The notes under the pieces: model-generated | The model's input: the letters and a program-made list of their open reading frames with translations, nothing else | What the model was told of the DNA's origin: nothing | Databases searched by the model: none | Position numbers and translations under genes: made by a program | Assembly (NCBI RefSeq): GCF_937616625.2 | Contig: NC_065577.1 | Coordinates: forward strand, 372,001 to 436,000 | DNA: 64,000 nucleotides | Direction of reading: 5' to 3' | Origin: Mercurialis annua | Lineage: Eukaryota; Streptophyta; Magnoliopsida; Malpighiales; Euphorbiaceae | In this document: positions 47,241 through 59,159 of the stretch, one piece after another | Position numbering within the stretch: position 1 is the first letter of the stretch | Layout: each line of letters opens with the position of its first letter

Positions 47241-48346
47241 GATTCATAGAGTAGATATGGTATTAAGTATTGGTAATAAATGAGCGTAATCAAATTAAGG
47301 GAATGAGACTGTTATCCTTTTTATAGACTTCTCCGGGTGACCTTACTTTCTTTGGCGATGTGGGACTTTAAATTTTATAGTGTTCCATTATTAATCCATT
47401 TAGTTGGATCATTTACGTCGACTAGGTATTTATGCTTAGGTTCTTCTCGAAGCGATCTGGTAGGCGTGATGTTCTTGATATTAGGTTGCAGGTTGTCCGA
47501 ATCTCAGATGTATTTGCGGATTTAGATAAATATGCAAGTCCGGAGATTACATCTAAGGTTCAGAGAAGCTTATACCGTTTGTCTCGCTTCCACACATATC
47601 TTCATGAATTCTATGGACTTTAGAGTTACTTCCGCGTTTAGGTGGATTCTAAGCCCATAAAATAACTTTCAAAGTTCAAAAAAACCCATGTTAAGTCATC
47701 ATCTTCGTAGCGCCTCTGTCAAATCACCATTTCTCGGGTCATGGAGGTAACTCGAGGTTTGGATGTTACTCAAACCCCGAAGTTACCTCAAAGATTGGAG
47801 GAAGTAATTTGCTAGCCTTCTTTCTCTTTTCTTTTTGTTTATCTATTCCGACTATTTCTTTTTTATTTGTAGTGATATTTATACTTCGTCCTTAGTTTGG
47901 TACAGTTGTTTTCTTACTCATCGTGCCCAAATATTTGTTGTTAATCATTCATTGAATTACCATTAGTATAGGTTGTTGATTATCCTTGAAAACCAACCCT
48001 TTGTAGGTTTGAATTTACCTCTTGAAAAAGACCTTTTGTAGTAATTAGTTTGGTGTAAATTTAGTAGATTATAAAATCTCAATTTTTAATTAAGTAGTGG
48101 GCATATCGGTTTGTAATCCGAATCACTCTAAACAACGTCTCAATTTCTCTAAATTCAATTTTTTTTTTAATATTTAACTAAGTTTTAAATTCTTAATTAT
48201 TCACTCGTCTCCAATGTGTCATTTGGGATTCAGGTTTTGATGTTGACTACAGCCGCTTTAGTTAAAAAAATTTCTAAATTTAAATAAACTAAAATAAAGA
48301 AAAATTTATTATAAATTTTCTTTGTTTAATTGAAAGAAAAAATGGC
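47241..48346. other. Intergenic DNA without a recognised gene
   Basis: Short ORFs near 47337-47623 match nothing I recognise and have no splice or promoter context. The phrase 'CGATGTGGGACTTTAAATTT' is reminiscent of retrotransposon LTRs, but no ends were found. Confidence 0.35.
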
Positions 48347-49310
48347 TAATAATCACCCACGGACCCTGACTTTAGGGGTACCTTACGCTAAACCCCCTGA
48401 TCAAAAAAAAGCTGCCGTAAACCCCCTAAACTTTACCTAATGATCAGCTAAACCCCTTTTACCCTAAAACCGCCCCAAAAAACCGCCCCAAGCCCTTTAT
48501 TTTCTCAAAAATACCTAAAATACCCCTAAGGTCAATAACAAAAACCAAACCAACCCAATCTAACCAAATCTAAAGTCATTATCTAATCAAATCAGACATA
48601 AACCATCCAAATCATACTTAAACCACCAATCAACTCAACTAAATCAAACCATCCAACCGAAAACTTCCACCCGCCGCCGCCGGTTTTTTCCGGCCACCAC
48701 CGTCCATTGCCGCAAAAAAAATTATTCAAATAAAAACTCATTTAATTTTAAAAAATAAATAAATAATTATTTTTAATTTAAATAAAAAAAATAATTTTTT
48801 TTAAAATTAATTTTAAACCCACCGTGGTGGGTCTGCTCACCGGAGAGCAGACCCACCACGGTGGGTCTGCAGCAGACCCACCGGCCGGTGGGTCTGCTCT
48901 TTGCAGCAGACCCACGCCGGTGGGTCTGCTGCAGATAGCAGACCCACCGTGGTGGGTCTGCTTTCCGGTGAGCAGACCCACCGCGGTGGGTCTGCTCACC
49001 GGATTGGAAAATTTTTTTTTATTATTTTTTATTTAAATTAAAAATAATTATTTATTTAATTTTTAAATAAATTTAGGTTTGATTAGATTGTTTGGTTTGA
49101 TTTGATTGGATCGGTTTTAAGTGTGGTTTGATTGAAGCTGTCTGGTTTGTTTGTATTTATTTACAGATTTGAAGGGTATTTTGGTCAATTTATGCGAAAA
49201 GGGGTTTAGCTAATTATTGGGTAAACTTTAGGGGGTTTACGGCAGTTTTTTTTTATCAGGGGGTTTAGCGTAAGGTACCCCTAAAGTCAGGGTCCGTGGG
49301 TGATTATTAG
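48347..49310. mobile_element. Foldback (MULE-like) element with long inverted arms, 964 bp
   Basis: Arms of at least 110 bp begin CTAATAATCACCCACGGACC on the left; the right end, reverse-complemented, begins identically. The arms continue with 'GGGGTACCTTACGCTAAACC' and 'CCGTAAACCCCCTAAA'. The centre is a GC-rich palindromic array (48827-49010) flanked by A/T-only stretches that are themselves roughly inverted. A clean 9-bp TSD was not found; the right flank carries an extra copy of 'GTGATTATTAGTAATCGAAA'. Confidence 0.88.
48827..49010. repeat. Palindromic AGCAGACCCACC/GGTGGGTCTGCT array
   Basis: Six hinge palindromes of the form AGCAGACCCACC-N2-GGTGGGTCTGCT stand in series, separated by 0-8 bp spacers. 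The spacer CACCGGAG after the first hinge returns as its near reverse complement TTCCGGTG before the last. G+C content is far above the surroundings. Short ORFs across it are artefacts. Confidence 0.9.
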
Positions 49311-52178
49311 TAATCGAAATGAGTGATTATTAGTAATCGAAAGTGATTGAGGTAGGGAAGAGAGTGAGATGAGGGGTTAATAGAGATTGATTGATGTGAT
49401 ATATAAGAAAGAGAAAGAGAGGTGGGTGGGTAGGTTAGATATTTTAATTTCGGTTTTGGAATAAAAAACACCGGCTGGTGATTTTAAAATATATAAGATC
49501 GATGAAACCGCTTGATCCTCTACTTTAGGTCGATTTTGGCATAGATCGGGCTGAAAGCTATTTTTTCTGATTCTTGTTTAGTTAGTTCTAGATTAACAAC
49601 TATTTACCTAACTCAATAATTCAATTTGTACATGAACATTTTACACGTAACGTGAGTTTACATACATTACCTATTATATTAATATACAATTCATAATCAT
49701 ATATTTTTATTATGGATATGCTTTACGTATATAATGCTTAGTTTATGGATTTTCTTTATACATTAATCACATACATGTATGGTTGGCATTCACATGCTAC
49801 AATACGCATGTATAAATTATACAAGGTATTGGCCGTAGATACAATGTACTTGAATACTGGAAAGTAAACAAACTACTTAATTAATTATATTCATTGAAGT
49901 TTATAAGAAAAATAGTAAAATTTAGACTTGTAAGGATCGATTTGTAGTCACCGCGTCTAAATATCAAAATGGCAAAAATACATTAAGCCATGACCTCCAA
50001 GAGATGTAAAGCAAAATAAAGTATTACATACAATCTAAAGCTGGGGTTGTGTGATTGTCATTAGTGGTAAATCTACTAAGAGGTTAGGATAAGCTCTAGC
50101 TCTGGATACCATCAGAAAGTTTCAAAAGAATGAGGAAGAATTTATAATTAATTTATGGCTTGAGGGAGGTTAAGCCCATGATGCAGGAAGGCCAGAGGTG
50201 GACTAAAGGTACTAAAACAAAATTTTAATTCTACAACTGATAACATCATATAATCATCGGCGTGATAAAATTGATGGTACACTCTAGATTAGATAAGTTT
50301 TAAAAGAAGTATGTCTAGCCTATTTGAGGCGTTCATAAATATTAAACAAATTAATATATATGGTTGATGATTTCAAGATCGATGTAATTGTAAAAGGTAA
50401 TGGGTAAATGACTCGTAGGGATATTAGGCAATAGTGAGAAAAAATGATTGCTTTTAAATAAAACGAGTGAACATATTTAATCTTACCCATCATAATTTAT
50501 AATTATATATTCAGAATTGATTCAGAATATTGGATCGTTCAAGATGGTTTTAAAACATGACAATAACATTTAATTTGTGATTCAAGCAATCAATAAGTAT
50601 TTAAAGCTTGATTTTGATTAAATTAAAAACTCATTTTTAGTCCTACTATGATACTATGAGATTCAATTATCTAATATTATTAATCCTTAGTGGAATCATC
50701 ACAAAGACGGTTTTATGCCTAAATGGGCATATGTGCTCTTGTTGATCAGAAGTAGATGCACATCCAAAGAAGGAACAAGCACATGCCCAATGATAAGATG
50801 TGCACTTGTTCATATACATTTAGAATCATTTTTAGAGATTTAAATTGTTGGTTGATTAACATATAAAAATGATTAAAGATTGACTTGACAACTTTTCTTA
50901 ACCCATTGAAATTGGAGGAAATTGATGGACCTGATTACCTTAAATTAAATTCAAATCCCGTTCAAATAAGTAAATGCTCTTGATGAGAGAATATGTACAT
51001 TATAAAAAGAATTAGACATTCGCTTATCAACATGGGATGAATGCTTGTTTATAAGAAGAAATAATTTTTTTTAATAAACAATGACACACAATTCAAACAT
51101 TAAAATGTAGTATAAATGTACATAATGACACATTAATGAAAATAAGAATGATTTAGGAGCATTTGCCTCATTAGATCACAATTGATCCTCCGCTTTGATG
51201 ATTTTTTAGGCATTTGTAATCTTAAACCTATAATCTATTAATTTTTAGAGAATATTACACAGTAATTAAAAAGGCGGTGTTTGTTTTCTCAAATGAACAC
51301 TCTTTAAAATATTTACATTTATTAACCAATTCCTATTTACGCTTTATACCTCCTTTTCCAACTTCTTTATAAAATATATTCATTACTCACTTACCAAGAT
51401 AATCCTTATGCATCACCACAATAGTGAGGTCTTCATCGACAGTAACGAAAATCGACGATTTATCATCGGAAGTAGCGACGAGAGACGGATCATAACCGGC
51501 AACAGCAACGACTCATCACTCTTCTACTGCTCGCTTATCCTCTACTTCAAGGTCCATTCTCTACTCCTCTAGATCTAGATCTGTTTTACTCAAAGCGAGA
51601 TCTAATTCAATTAACGTAAGTGCATGTGCTGTATGATGTAATCTATTCAATCTAGTTCTCTCAATTTTTAATGGCAGAGAAATTCAACTTACCATCTCTA
51701 ATGATAGTGTTGTCCGTAATTATGTTATTTTCATCGCTAAATCTGATTCATGTAGCCCAAGCAATATGGCTTATAATCGAGTTCACATCTTTTGAATTTG
51801 AGTAGATGTTACTGGGTTTTCAAGAATTTTTGTAGTTGTCTTTGACATGTGATTTTGGAGTCTAAAGTTTTACCAATTTTTATTATCTTTGCAATAGTTT
51901 ATTTTTGTATGTTATTCGATTATTTAACTTTTAAAAGAAAATTTATTTTGCTTTGTAAAATTGTATTAGCGGAGGTTCAGTTATCATTTCTAGAATTATT
52001 ATAAGTGCATTTATGACCTCTGATTTTTGTTTAAGCTCTAGACGACTTTATGAAGGTGGTTTAGTCACAAATAAAAGACCCATTCGGTACAGATGAAGCT
52101 TGTAGGGTTTATTTTATTTGTTTTTTCAAGTGATGTACCATAAATTGATTGTTTTATTTTGCAAATTGGGCTAACGTC
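49311..52178. other. AT-rich intergenic DNA
   Basis: No gene recognised. Around 51280-51650 the sequence is less AT-rich and has phrases such as 'ATCGACGATTTATCATCGGA', possibly the leader of a decayed transposon or gene, but no domain could be read. Confidence 0.35.
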
Positions 52179-52183
52179 ATATA

Positions 52184-54822
52184 TGTAATACCCCAAAATA
52201 TTAAATTATCTAATTAGACCACGTGTCCAGTTTGGATTTGCCAGAGTGGCAAAATCGGAAAGTTTTCCGATAAATAAGTTTTAGTGGGTCGGTTTTGGAA
52301 AGGATTATATGCGAGGAATTTAATAATATATTTCAATTCTAAAGACAGAATTGGAATTGAAAAGAAAAATGTTAAGAAAGTCGCAAAATAAAGTACAGGG
52401 ACTAAAATGGTAATTTAGCCATATAAATTTCGAAGTGAAAATTATTTCGCCAAGGTCCGCGAAATGTTTTATAGTATATATGGCAAAAGTTTCGGGTCAA
52501 TCGGAGACCTTTTAAAATTTGGACGCGGATGCGTTTTGGGCTAAATTGCAACTTTTGAGAAGTTTAATGTAAATTAGCTAATTAAGTCTCGAGAATAGTA
52601 GTTAAAAGATTTTGGCGGAAAATAATAATATTGAGTTAGTATTATTTATATGAATATAAATAATACGTAAATAATTGAGTTAAAAGAATAATTTAACCAT
52701 TTGGTTAAATTAGAAAGTTTAAAACAGAAATGGTTTAAGATAAAGAAATGAAGGATCAAAGTTGTCAATTAGCCAAGATATATATAATAGCTTTCCTTAA
52801 GAATAAGGAAAAGAGAGGATGCGCAGAAGGTATGGAAAGTAACAGAAGCTTTCGACGAACGATTACGATCCGTCGCCGTTTCGCCGTTTCTCGTCCAAAT
52901 CGAGCGTTCTTTATATCGATTCGTTCAGAATTCGATTCTCTATCATCTTCGAGCTTCAAATTAAGGCAACCTCGATGTTTTTGTTGCTGAAATTAGAGAA
53001 TAAAGGTTGTTTCTATTTTACACGAATCGTAATCGTGTTTCTATGGTTGTTTTGATGAATTTGGAGTTGAGTTTATGTGAAAATGAAATAAGAGCATGAC
53101 GGAATCGAGTTTAAGCACGTCGGAATAGTCCGAAAACGAGTCGAGGAGCTACGCGGGCGCGTAACTATGTTACGCGGGCGCGTAAGCAAGTTACGCGGGC
53201 GCGTAACTATCTTACGCGGGCGCGTAAGTATGTTACGCGGGCGCGTAACAATTGCGCGGGCGCGCAACTATCTTGCGCGGGCGCGCATTAAGGCTATGCG
53301 GGCGAACAACTTATTCGAAGCACCTAAAGGTTATTTTCACCCCGCTATGATCCCGTTTTCCGACTTTAAGAGTGTCAGACATTGAAAAGGAAACATGAGC
53401 CCCAAAAACGAGAAATTTGGATGTCGAACATGACGTGTTCGATTAGGATATCGAGATATAAGAAACATATGATTAGAAATCAATTAACAAGAGATATAAC
53501 AAATATCTCGACTAAGTATTAGAACACGATCAAAGTTAAAAGACATATATAGAATAAGATCGTGTTAACCTAAGTTTATAACTTCGGATTTTAGTATTTA
53601 GTTTACGTTTATGAATTAAACGTACGAGTAACGTGAATAGATGAGTGACGTACCGACGAACTACCAGGCTAAAGAGCTGGAATAGCTACGAGAACGACGC
53701 ATGGAGCTTACGTTTACGAGATTATAATAATGCGGTCTTGGATAGCGGTCACAGTGAGTTGCACTTTACTTTCACGTATTATATATTAAAGTTATTTTCT
53801 ATAGAAATATATATACTGTTTACACGCATCGCATTATATACAATTGATTGAAATGTTATATGTTTTATTAATTTTTATATACGAGAACTAGTATGCGATC
53901 CGAAGAAACTAGCTAACTATTGGGTGTCTATAGGCTGTGTGATCACCAGTATTGAGTCAGTCTAGCGTGTTTGCATTTGAGAAATGATTGGATACGTATG
54001 ATATGATATGAATTCGATACGAGAGTGAACTCGGCTACGGTGTAGTCTGGAAGTTCCCGTATCTAGTGGGCTGGGCCCACCAGTGAGTTGGACTCACAGC
54101 TTGAGATTTACGATTGGGTTGAATGATATATGATTATTCGAGAAATGTGTCGCATGCTAGGATATTGGTTTCGTACGGATCAAATACATGTTTATGTGTT
54201 TTATAATATTGTTTTCTTAAGATGCGATGTATATTTATATAATACGGTTAGTAGATGCCAACTCACTCAGTATTTCCCAAAATACTGACCCCCTCACAGT
54301 GTTTATTTCAGGTGATCGGAGTCGGATCAGACAGACCATCTCCTTTGTGTTGGAAGTCTTCTGACTTGCACAAAGTACGAGTCCTTAGAGCTGCAGTAGT
54401 CAGTAGGTGTCAAAATAAGATTTATGATTTGATTTCAAACGGTATTTAAAATGTGAACTCTGATATAAATTTTATAAGTGAGTTGTTTAGAAAGATGGCG
54501 TTTATCCGTTTGAATTTGATACCAATTGCCGTGAGTGGAATTGGTGATGTTTGTGACCAGAAACAGGGCGGTGCTGGATATGAGATATCGCTCGGTAAGA
54601 CCCTGGTTTCTGAGAATTGTTTCGCGAATATTTTCAGAAAAAGAATACGATATTTTAATAATTGAATTATATTATTTAAAGAAGATTTCTGATAATGTAT
54701 TATATATAATAATATGTTTTAATCGCGAAAAATTTACAGTGGTTTTAGGCTTGCTACGGGTTCCGGAGCTACAACTCCCGTTCCCTAGAGCCGGTCGCGG
54801 CTCAATAATTTGGGTCGTGACA
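52184..54822. mobile_element. Solo LTR, 2639 bp
   Basis: Begins TGTAATACCCCAAAAT and ends GGGTCGTGACA, the TG...CA termini of an LTR. It is flanked by the 5-bp TSD ATATA (52179-52183 and 54823-54827). No second LTR, primer-binding site, polypurine tract or gag-pol sequence is present, so this is a solo LTR left by recombination. The length and terminal motifs suggest a Ty3/gypsy element; clade not determined. A CG-rich 21-bp array lies at 53149-53300. Short ORFs inside are not genes. Confidence 0.85.
53149..53300. repeat. CG-rich 21-bp tandem array inside the LTR
   Basis: About seven units of a 16-bp near-palindrome TACGCGGGCGCGTAAC plus a 5-bp spacer (tatgt, caagt, tatct). The last units change the outer bases on both arms together (TGCGCGGGCGCGCAAC), keeping the pairing. 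Because 21 is a multiple of three, all frames stay open on both strands, which creates misleading ORFs of Arg-rich repeats. Confidence 0.9.
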
Positions 54823-54827
54823 ATATA

Positions 54828-56560
54828 TTAGAAATAGATTTATTTTATTTTGTAAATTTGGCTTACATCTTTGCTGTAGTTATTATCTTTTTGCCGCTTA
54901 GACTTGATGATGCTATACAATATTCACAAATATTTGCTGAAAATTTATAGACCACCTACTAGTTTGGATATATTGTTTAAATTCAGATTTAGCATGAATG
55001 TTAATGGTTTTCTTGTTTGTGTTGTATTTGAATTTTTTTTTTCTTTCAAAAGTGGGATTAAGTCATTTAAATTTCGTTTGTTGTGTTTATTAATAAAAAC
55101 ACATTATAGTTTCATCAATATTTTTATTCAATAGAATATGTACATATCATTTGTGACATGTGATGATCTAAATGGAGTTGTAAAATGTTATGATTTTTTT
55201 AGAAATTATGAGACGCATCTATACTGTTTCTGAGATGTATCTTATCTGTTTAATAGATTAATCTGAAATGTATTATTTTTATACATTTGTATGTATTTTG
55301 TAATATTTATTAATCTGTTTTTGTTTAATGATTTTTCTCTTTTATTTTGTAGCTTGATGGTTTCATCAATAATTTTTTGCAAAAAGTTTAGACTACTTCC
55401 TTTATTTCGAAGGATGTAGCTGAGATAGTTCTGAGCTAGTTCAAAATATCATCAAAATCCACTAATTAACAATCAAAACTCGTTACGCTAGATAAATCAT
55501 AACAAAACAAAACACAAATACCCAATTTGTTTATCAAAACGTAAGTTTAGAAAAGAACCATCTATTTTTTTTGAGTCTTGAACCTCTCTTCGAATCTATT
55601 TTAGAAATATGAGAAAATGATAATCAAATATGTTCATGATGCATTTCTGATGCATTTTTGATACATCTCTGATACATGTTTAATTATCTCTGATACTGTG
55701 ACACGTGCTGACGCGTGACTAGCATGCGTGTCAGACGCATTTTGACCCATTTCACACGTTTTTGACTTTTTTTTTGAATGTGCCATGTGTCTTTTATTTA
55801 GTGGTTGGTTAGAAAATGTAAATTTTCTTTTTGTTTTATCATGAATGTAAAGAATTTGAATTTTGTCTATTTGAATAATATTTGATTTATAATTCAATTA
55901 AATTTAATTGAATTATAAAACATACGAGAAAATTTATGATTTAATGAATTAGCTTATTTGCTTGCTAGTCAAAAATAACTACTCTTTTTGTTCATCTTTG
56001 TTTTTATATATAGTTGGGGAGGAGCGCTTATGAAAAAAATTGAACCCACTTTAATAGTTTGCTATCCAACGTTTATATTATTTGACATAATAAGTAAAGC
56101 TACTAATTTTTTCTTAAATAATATACAAACATAAAATTCTGAATGAGATTAAAGAAATTTATATAAATTTATCATTTAAATTTCCACAATCTAAGTGAAA
56201 ATATAAAAACAGATTATCTTTTTTTTATGGATGATAAAGTATTTAATATTTTGTTATTATAAATTTTTTCTACAAATCTATAAATTCGATATTCAATTAA
56301 ACTAATAAATCTTTAAATTCATAAATTCCAGAATTTTATTGATCTATAAATTTAATAAGATTCACAAATTTCAAACAGTCACAATCCAAAACAATTCAAG
56401 TATGAATCGAATTTTTCTGCATAAAAACAAAAGTATATACCCTTGTCTGTCTGTTGGTGTAGAAAATATATATAACACTATATAGTTAAGTATGAATTTT
56501 AATTTTAACCTAAGATGGATTCACATCACTTCATTCTCTGCTAGCTAACCTAACAATTAT
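54828..56560. repeat. Transposon-remnant intergenic DNA
   Basis: The stretch at about 55612-55825 is a diverged copy of 2475-2690 in the same orientation: both have 'GAGAAAATGATAAT', 'CTGATACAT' motifs, 'GACGCGTGACT', 'GTCAGACGC' and 'TGTGCCATGTGT'. The region before it shares 'GAGATGTATCTTA' phrases with 1660-1720. The rest is AT-rich with no gene. Confidence 0.6.
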
Positions 56561-56565
56561 ATTTT

Positions 56566-56655
56566 AACAATGAGCTATATTTTAAATGGTATAAAACGCT
56601 CGACAAACTGTTAGGTCGTAGGTTCGTTTCCTCCCACGCTCTCTCCTCCCCCAAT
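56566..56655 (+). mobile_element. tRNA-derived SINE-like sequence
   Basis: An A-box-like GAGCTATATTTTAAATGG is followed, about 38 nt on, by a B-box-like TAGGTTCGTTTCCTCC; the sequence then runs into CACGCTCTCTCC and AT-rich DNA. 'CGCTCGACAAACTGT' between them is typical of plant tRNA-related SINE heads. It cannot form a full tRNA cloverleaf. Confidence 0.5.
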
Positions 56656-57865
56656 TATCAAAAAATTATTAATATTTCGAATTATTCCATTTAAAATATT
56701 TCTGAGTTACCAATAGCATTTCTGTTTCAGAAGAATCATAATATAATGGTGGACCTAATAACAGATATATGTATTTAATCACTCAATCCATAACTACTAC
56801 CGTAACTTTACAAAAAGTTGGTAAAAAAATTGAATAACCTTTTTTTTACATTTAATTAAAAAGGATACCCTGATATGGTCCTAAAGCTTGTGGTCCTTTC
56901 TTTAACTAATTCCCTCTCTGCATCTACACAGCAACTAATTCCTTTTGACAATAATTTTGAAGTATTTCACTCGGACATTACTGGAATCAGAAAATTTAAA
57001 AAAATGAAGGAGGATAAAAATGACTTATAATTTATAACTAGAAAAAAAAGGACAATTAAAAAGAAAACGAATAAATCAAAAGAAAAAAAATAACCAAAAG
57101 ACAATTAGTGACTTGGATAATGCCGCTCTTCTCACGACTAGTCACTATTTGATTTTTTTTAATTTATGGTCTAACTTTCTAAAAACGTCAAATTCAACCT
57201 AATTTTAATTCGTATATTTCAATTATATCCAAGGTTACTCAATTTTTTAAAAAGCCAAATCTTTTTAGTTTTTATTTTTGGTCAATTTTTTATATTTCGT
57301 CAATTATAACTTGATTTTGATAAGTATATTTTGACTGCAAAAAAAATAAATAGATTTGATTATAAATAAATAAAATTGATTTTTTTGACGAACATGTCTA
57401 GTTGGCTACAACTGAAATGTATATATTAAAACTAAGCCAAATTCTTTTTAAAAAATGAATGTTGGAACAAAATTGAGTGACATAATTTTTTTTTAAAACT
57501 CTCGTAAATAATACTATATGTTAAATTGGACATATATTGCATTTGTTTCTCACTTTCTATAAATTGAATAACCAACTTAGAGGAAGTACAACATTTGGTC
57601 CGATAACTAAATGGAGTATATGGTTTCAGTTGGTTAAATATTTAATCCAACTCCTGAATGGTTAATTAATTTGGAATGTATGTCCAAGGATAAAATTGGT
57701 TGGACCAGACAAAAAAATATAAATTTATTTTATTCAATTTATTACACAAAATTGGTTTATTTTAATAAAATTAAGAGAAATTAAGTGCAATGGAGTGTGT
57801 GAAGGTATGTTTATGATCCCCAAGCAAAAAGATAGCGGAACTGTTAATCAGTATTAACGGACCTT

Positions 57866-57871
57866 TATAAG
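57866..57871 (+). promoter_or_regulatory. TATA-like box of the KRP gene
   Basis: TATAAG in CCTTTATAAGCTC, 79 bp upstream of the ATG at 57945. It is followed by a pyrimidine-rich leader. Confidence 0.5.
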
Positions 57872-57944
57872 CTCTCTATTCAGAGAAATTCTTTTTCCTC
57901 CTCTCCAAACAAGATTTTCAGAGAGAAAAATAGAATTACTATCA

Positions 57945-59159
57945 ATGGAAGACGACGATAACACGACAACAAACTGTAAACGGAGTTCACCAACGGAATC
58001 ATCGTCATCTTCTACATCACCGCTTTTTTCAAAGAAAATCAAACTCGATTCTCCTTTTCAAAAATTTGATTTAGCTTCTGTTATATCTGATGATTTTGAC
58101 ATTCACCACCACCACCACCACCACTCGCTGTTCTCTGTTTCTCCGGCTACGTCTTCAAATTCCGGCGGTTTTTCCACCACAGCTGCTTCTCGTAGCTCCA
58201 GTAGTGATTCCACTGCTGCGCTTAAGGACACCTTGAATTCTGTAGATCCAGAGGTGAATTTATTAGCTGAACTTTAAGTTTTTTTGTTTTGTTTCTAAAT
58301 AATTTTGATCAACATATTTGATTTTCCTCTGTTTTCTCGGTAAACAAACAAATTTCCGGTTTAGTTTTTGCAGTTTGTTTCGTTGGTTGGAGAACCAAAC
58401 GAATCATAAAAGAACAAAAATAGAACAGAGTATTTTAAAACTCTGGTTTTTGTTCATGCATTTTTTATGTTTTCAATTTTATTTTTATTTGCTCGTAAAA
58501 TTTGCAAAAACGGAGACGTAATTAATCCTCTCGAATTTTTCCGTTTAGGAATGTTATAAAAATCAAAGCATTTAAGTAAACATTACATTAAAACGTTTCC
58601 ATATTTAAACCTATTAATTTTCTTGCAGGTGAAGAGTTCTGTTGAAACCGAAAGCTCATTAAGTTCCGCCATTACCAACAAATTCAGGTTCGTTTCATTT
58701 CCTTTTTAATCCTATTCATTCACTTTTAATGTTCATTATTAATTTCATGTATATATAAAATTCACACATAAACACAGCAGAGAGACCACTTCAAGCGCGA
58801 TGGAAAACTCAAAGGCGACGACGGTGAAGAGTTCCCGGAAAATCAGGTTACCGGCGGAGAAGATACCGTGTCAGGTGGAGATCGACGAGTTTTTCGCGGA
58901 GGCAGAGAAGAAAGAGCAAAAAAGATTTGCAAGCAAGTAAGTTAGAGATTTTTGTTGGTATGCGTAGGATAAGGAATATTAGGAGGTGGCGCAGTTTAGC
59001 AATTAAAAGAGAGAATCGGAGGCTAACTAACTAACAAACTTTTTGGTTTTTCTCCCATGAGTTGATCTGTTTCTTCTTTTTGTGTATAGGTACAATTATG
59101 ATATAGCCAAGGACTCACCTCTCGAAGGTCGCTACCAGTGGGTTCGCTTGAAGCCGTAG
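57945..59159 (+). CDS. KRP: Kip-related CDK inhibitor, KRP6/KRP7-like (197 aa)
   Basis: Four exons: 57945-58253, 58629-58687, 58781-58936 and 59090-59159. The C-terminal CDI domain (about 150-197) reads VEIDEFFAEAEKKEQ, then KYNYDIAKDSPLEGRYQWVR and LKP. It binds cyclin and CDK and inhibits CYCD/CDKA complexes in the nucleus. The N-terminal SPLFSKKIKLDS resembles the SPLKKTKL segment, a likely nuclear signal, of Arabidopsis KRP6/KRP7. Length (195-196 aa there) also agrees. An uninterrupted seven-His run (about residues 54-60) and Ser-rich segments lie in the disordered N-terminus. Exon 3 has a tandem CAGCAG acceptor: the upstream choice adds one residue. Confidence 0.95.

Noticed and set aside
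47337..47623. Possible small gene (IRLQVVRISDVFADLDKYAS)
   Set aside because: No recognised domain, promoter or splice context; surrounded by repeat remnants.
48778..49036. ORFs of SRPT/TVGLL-type repeats
   Set aside because: Translation of the palindromic core of a foldback element, open on both strands for compositional reasons.
53073..53385. Arg-rich repeat ORFs on both strands (RGRV and TRPRN repeats)
   Set aside because: The 21-bp period keeps all frames open; the array lies inside a solo LTR.
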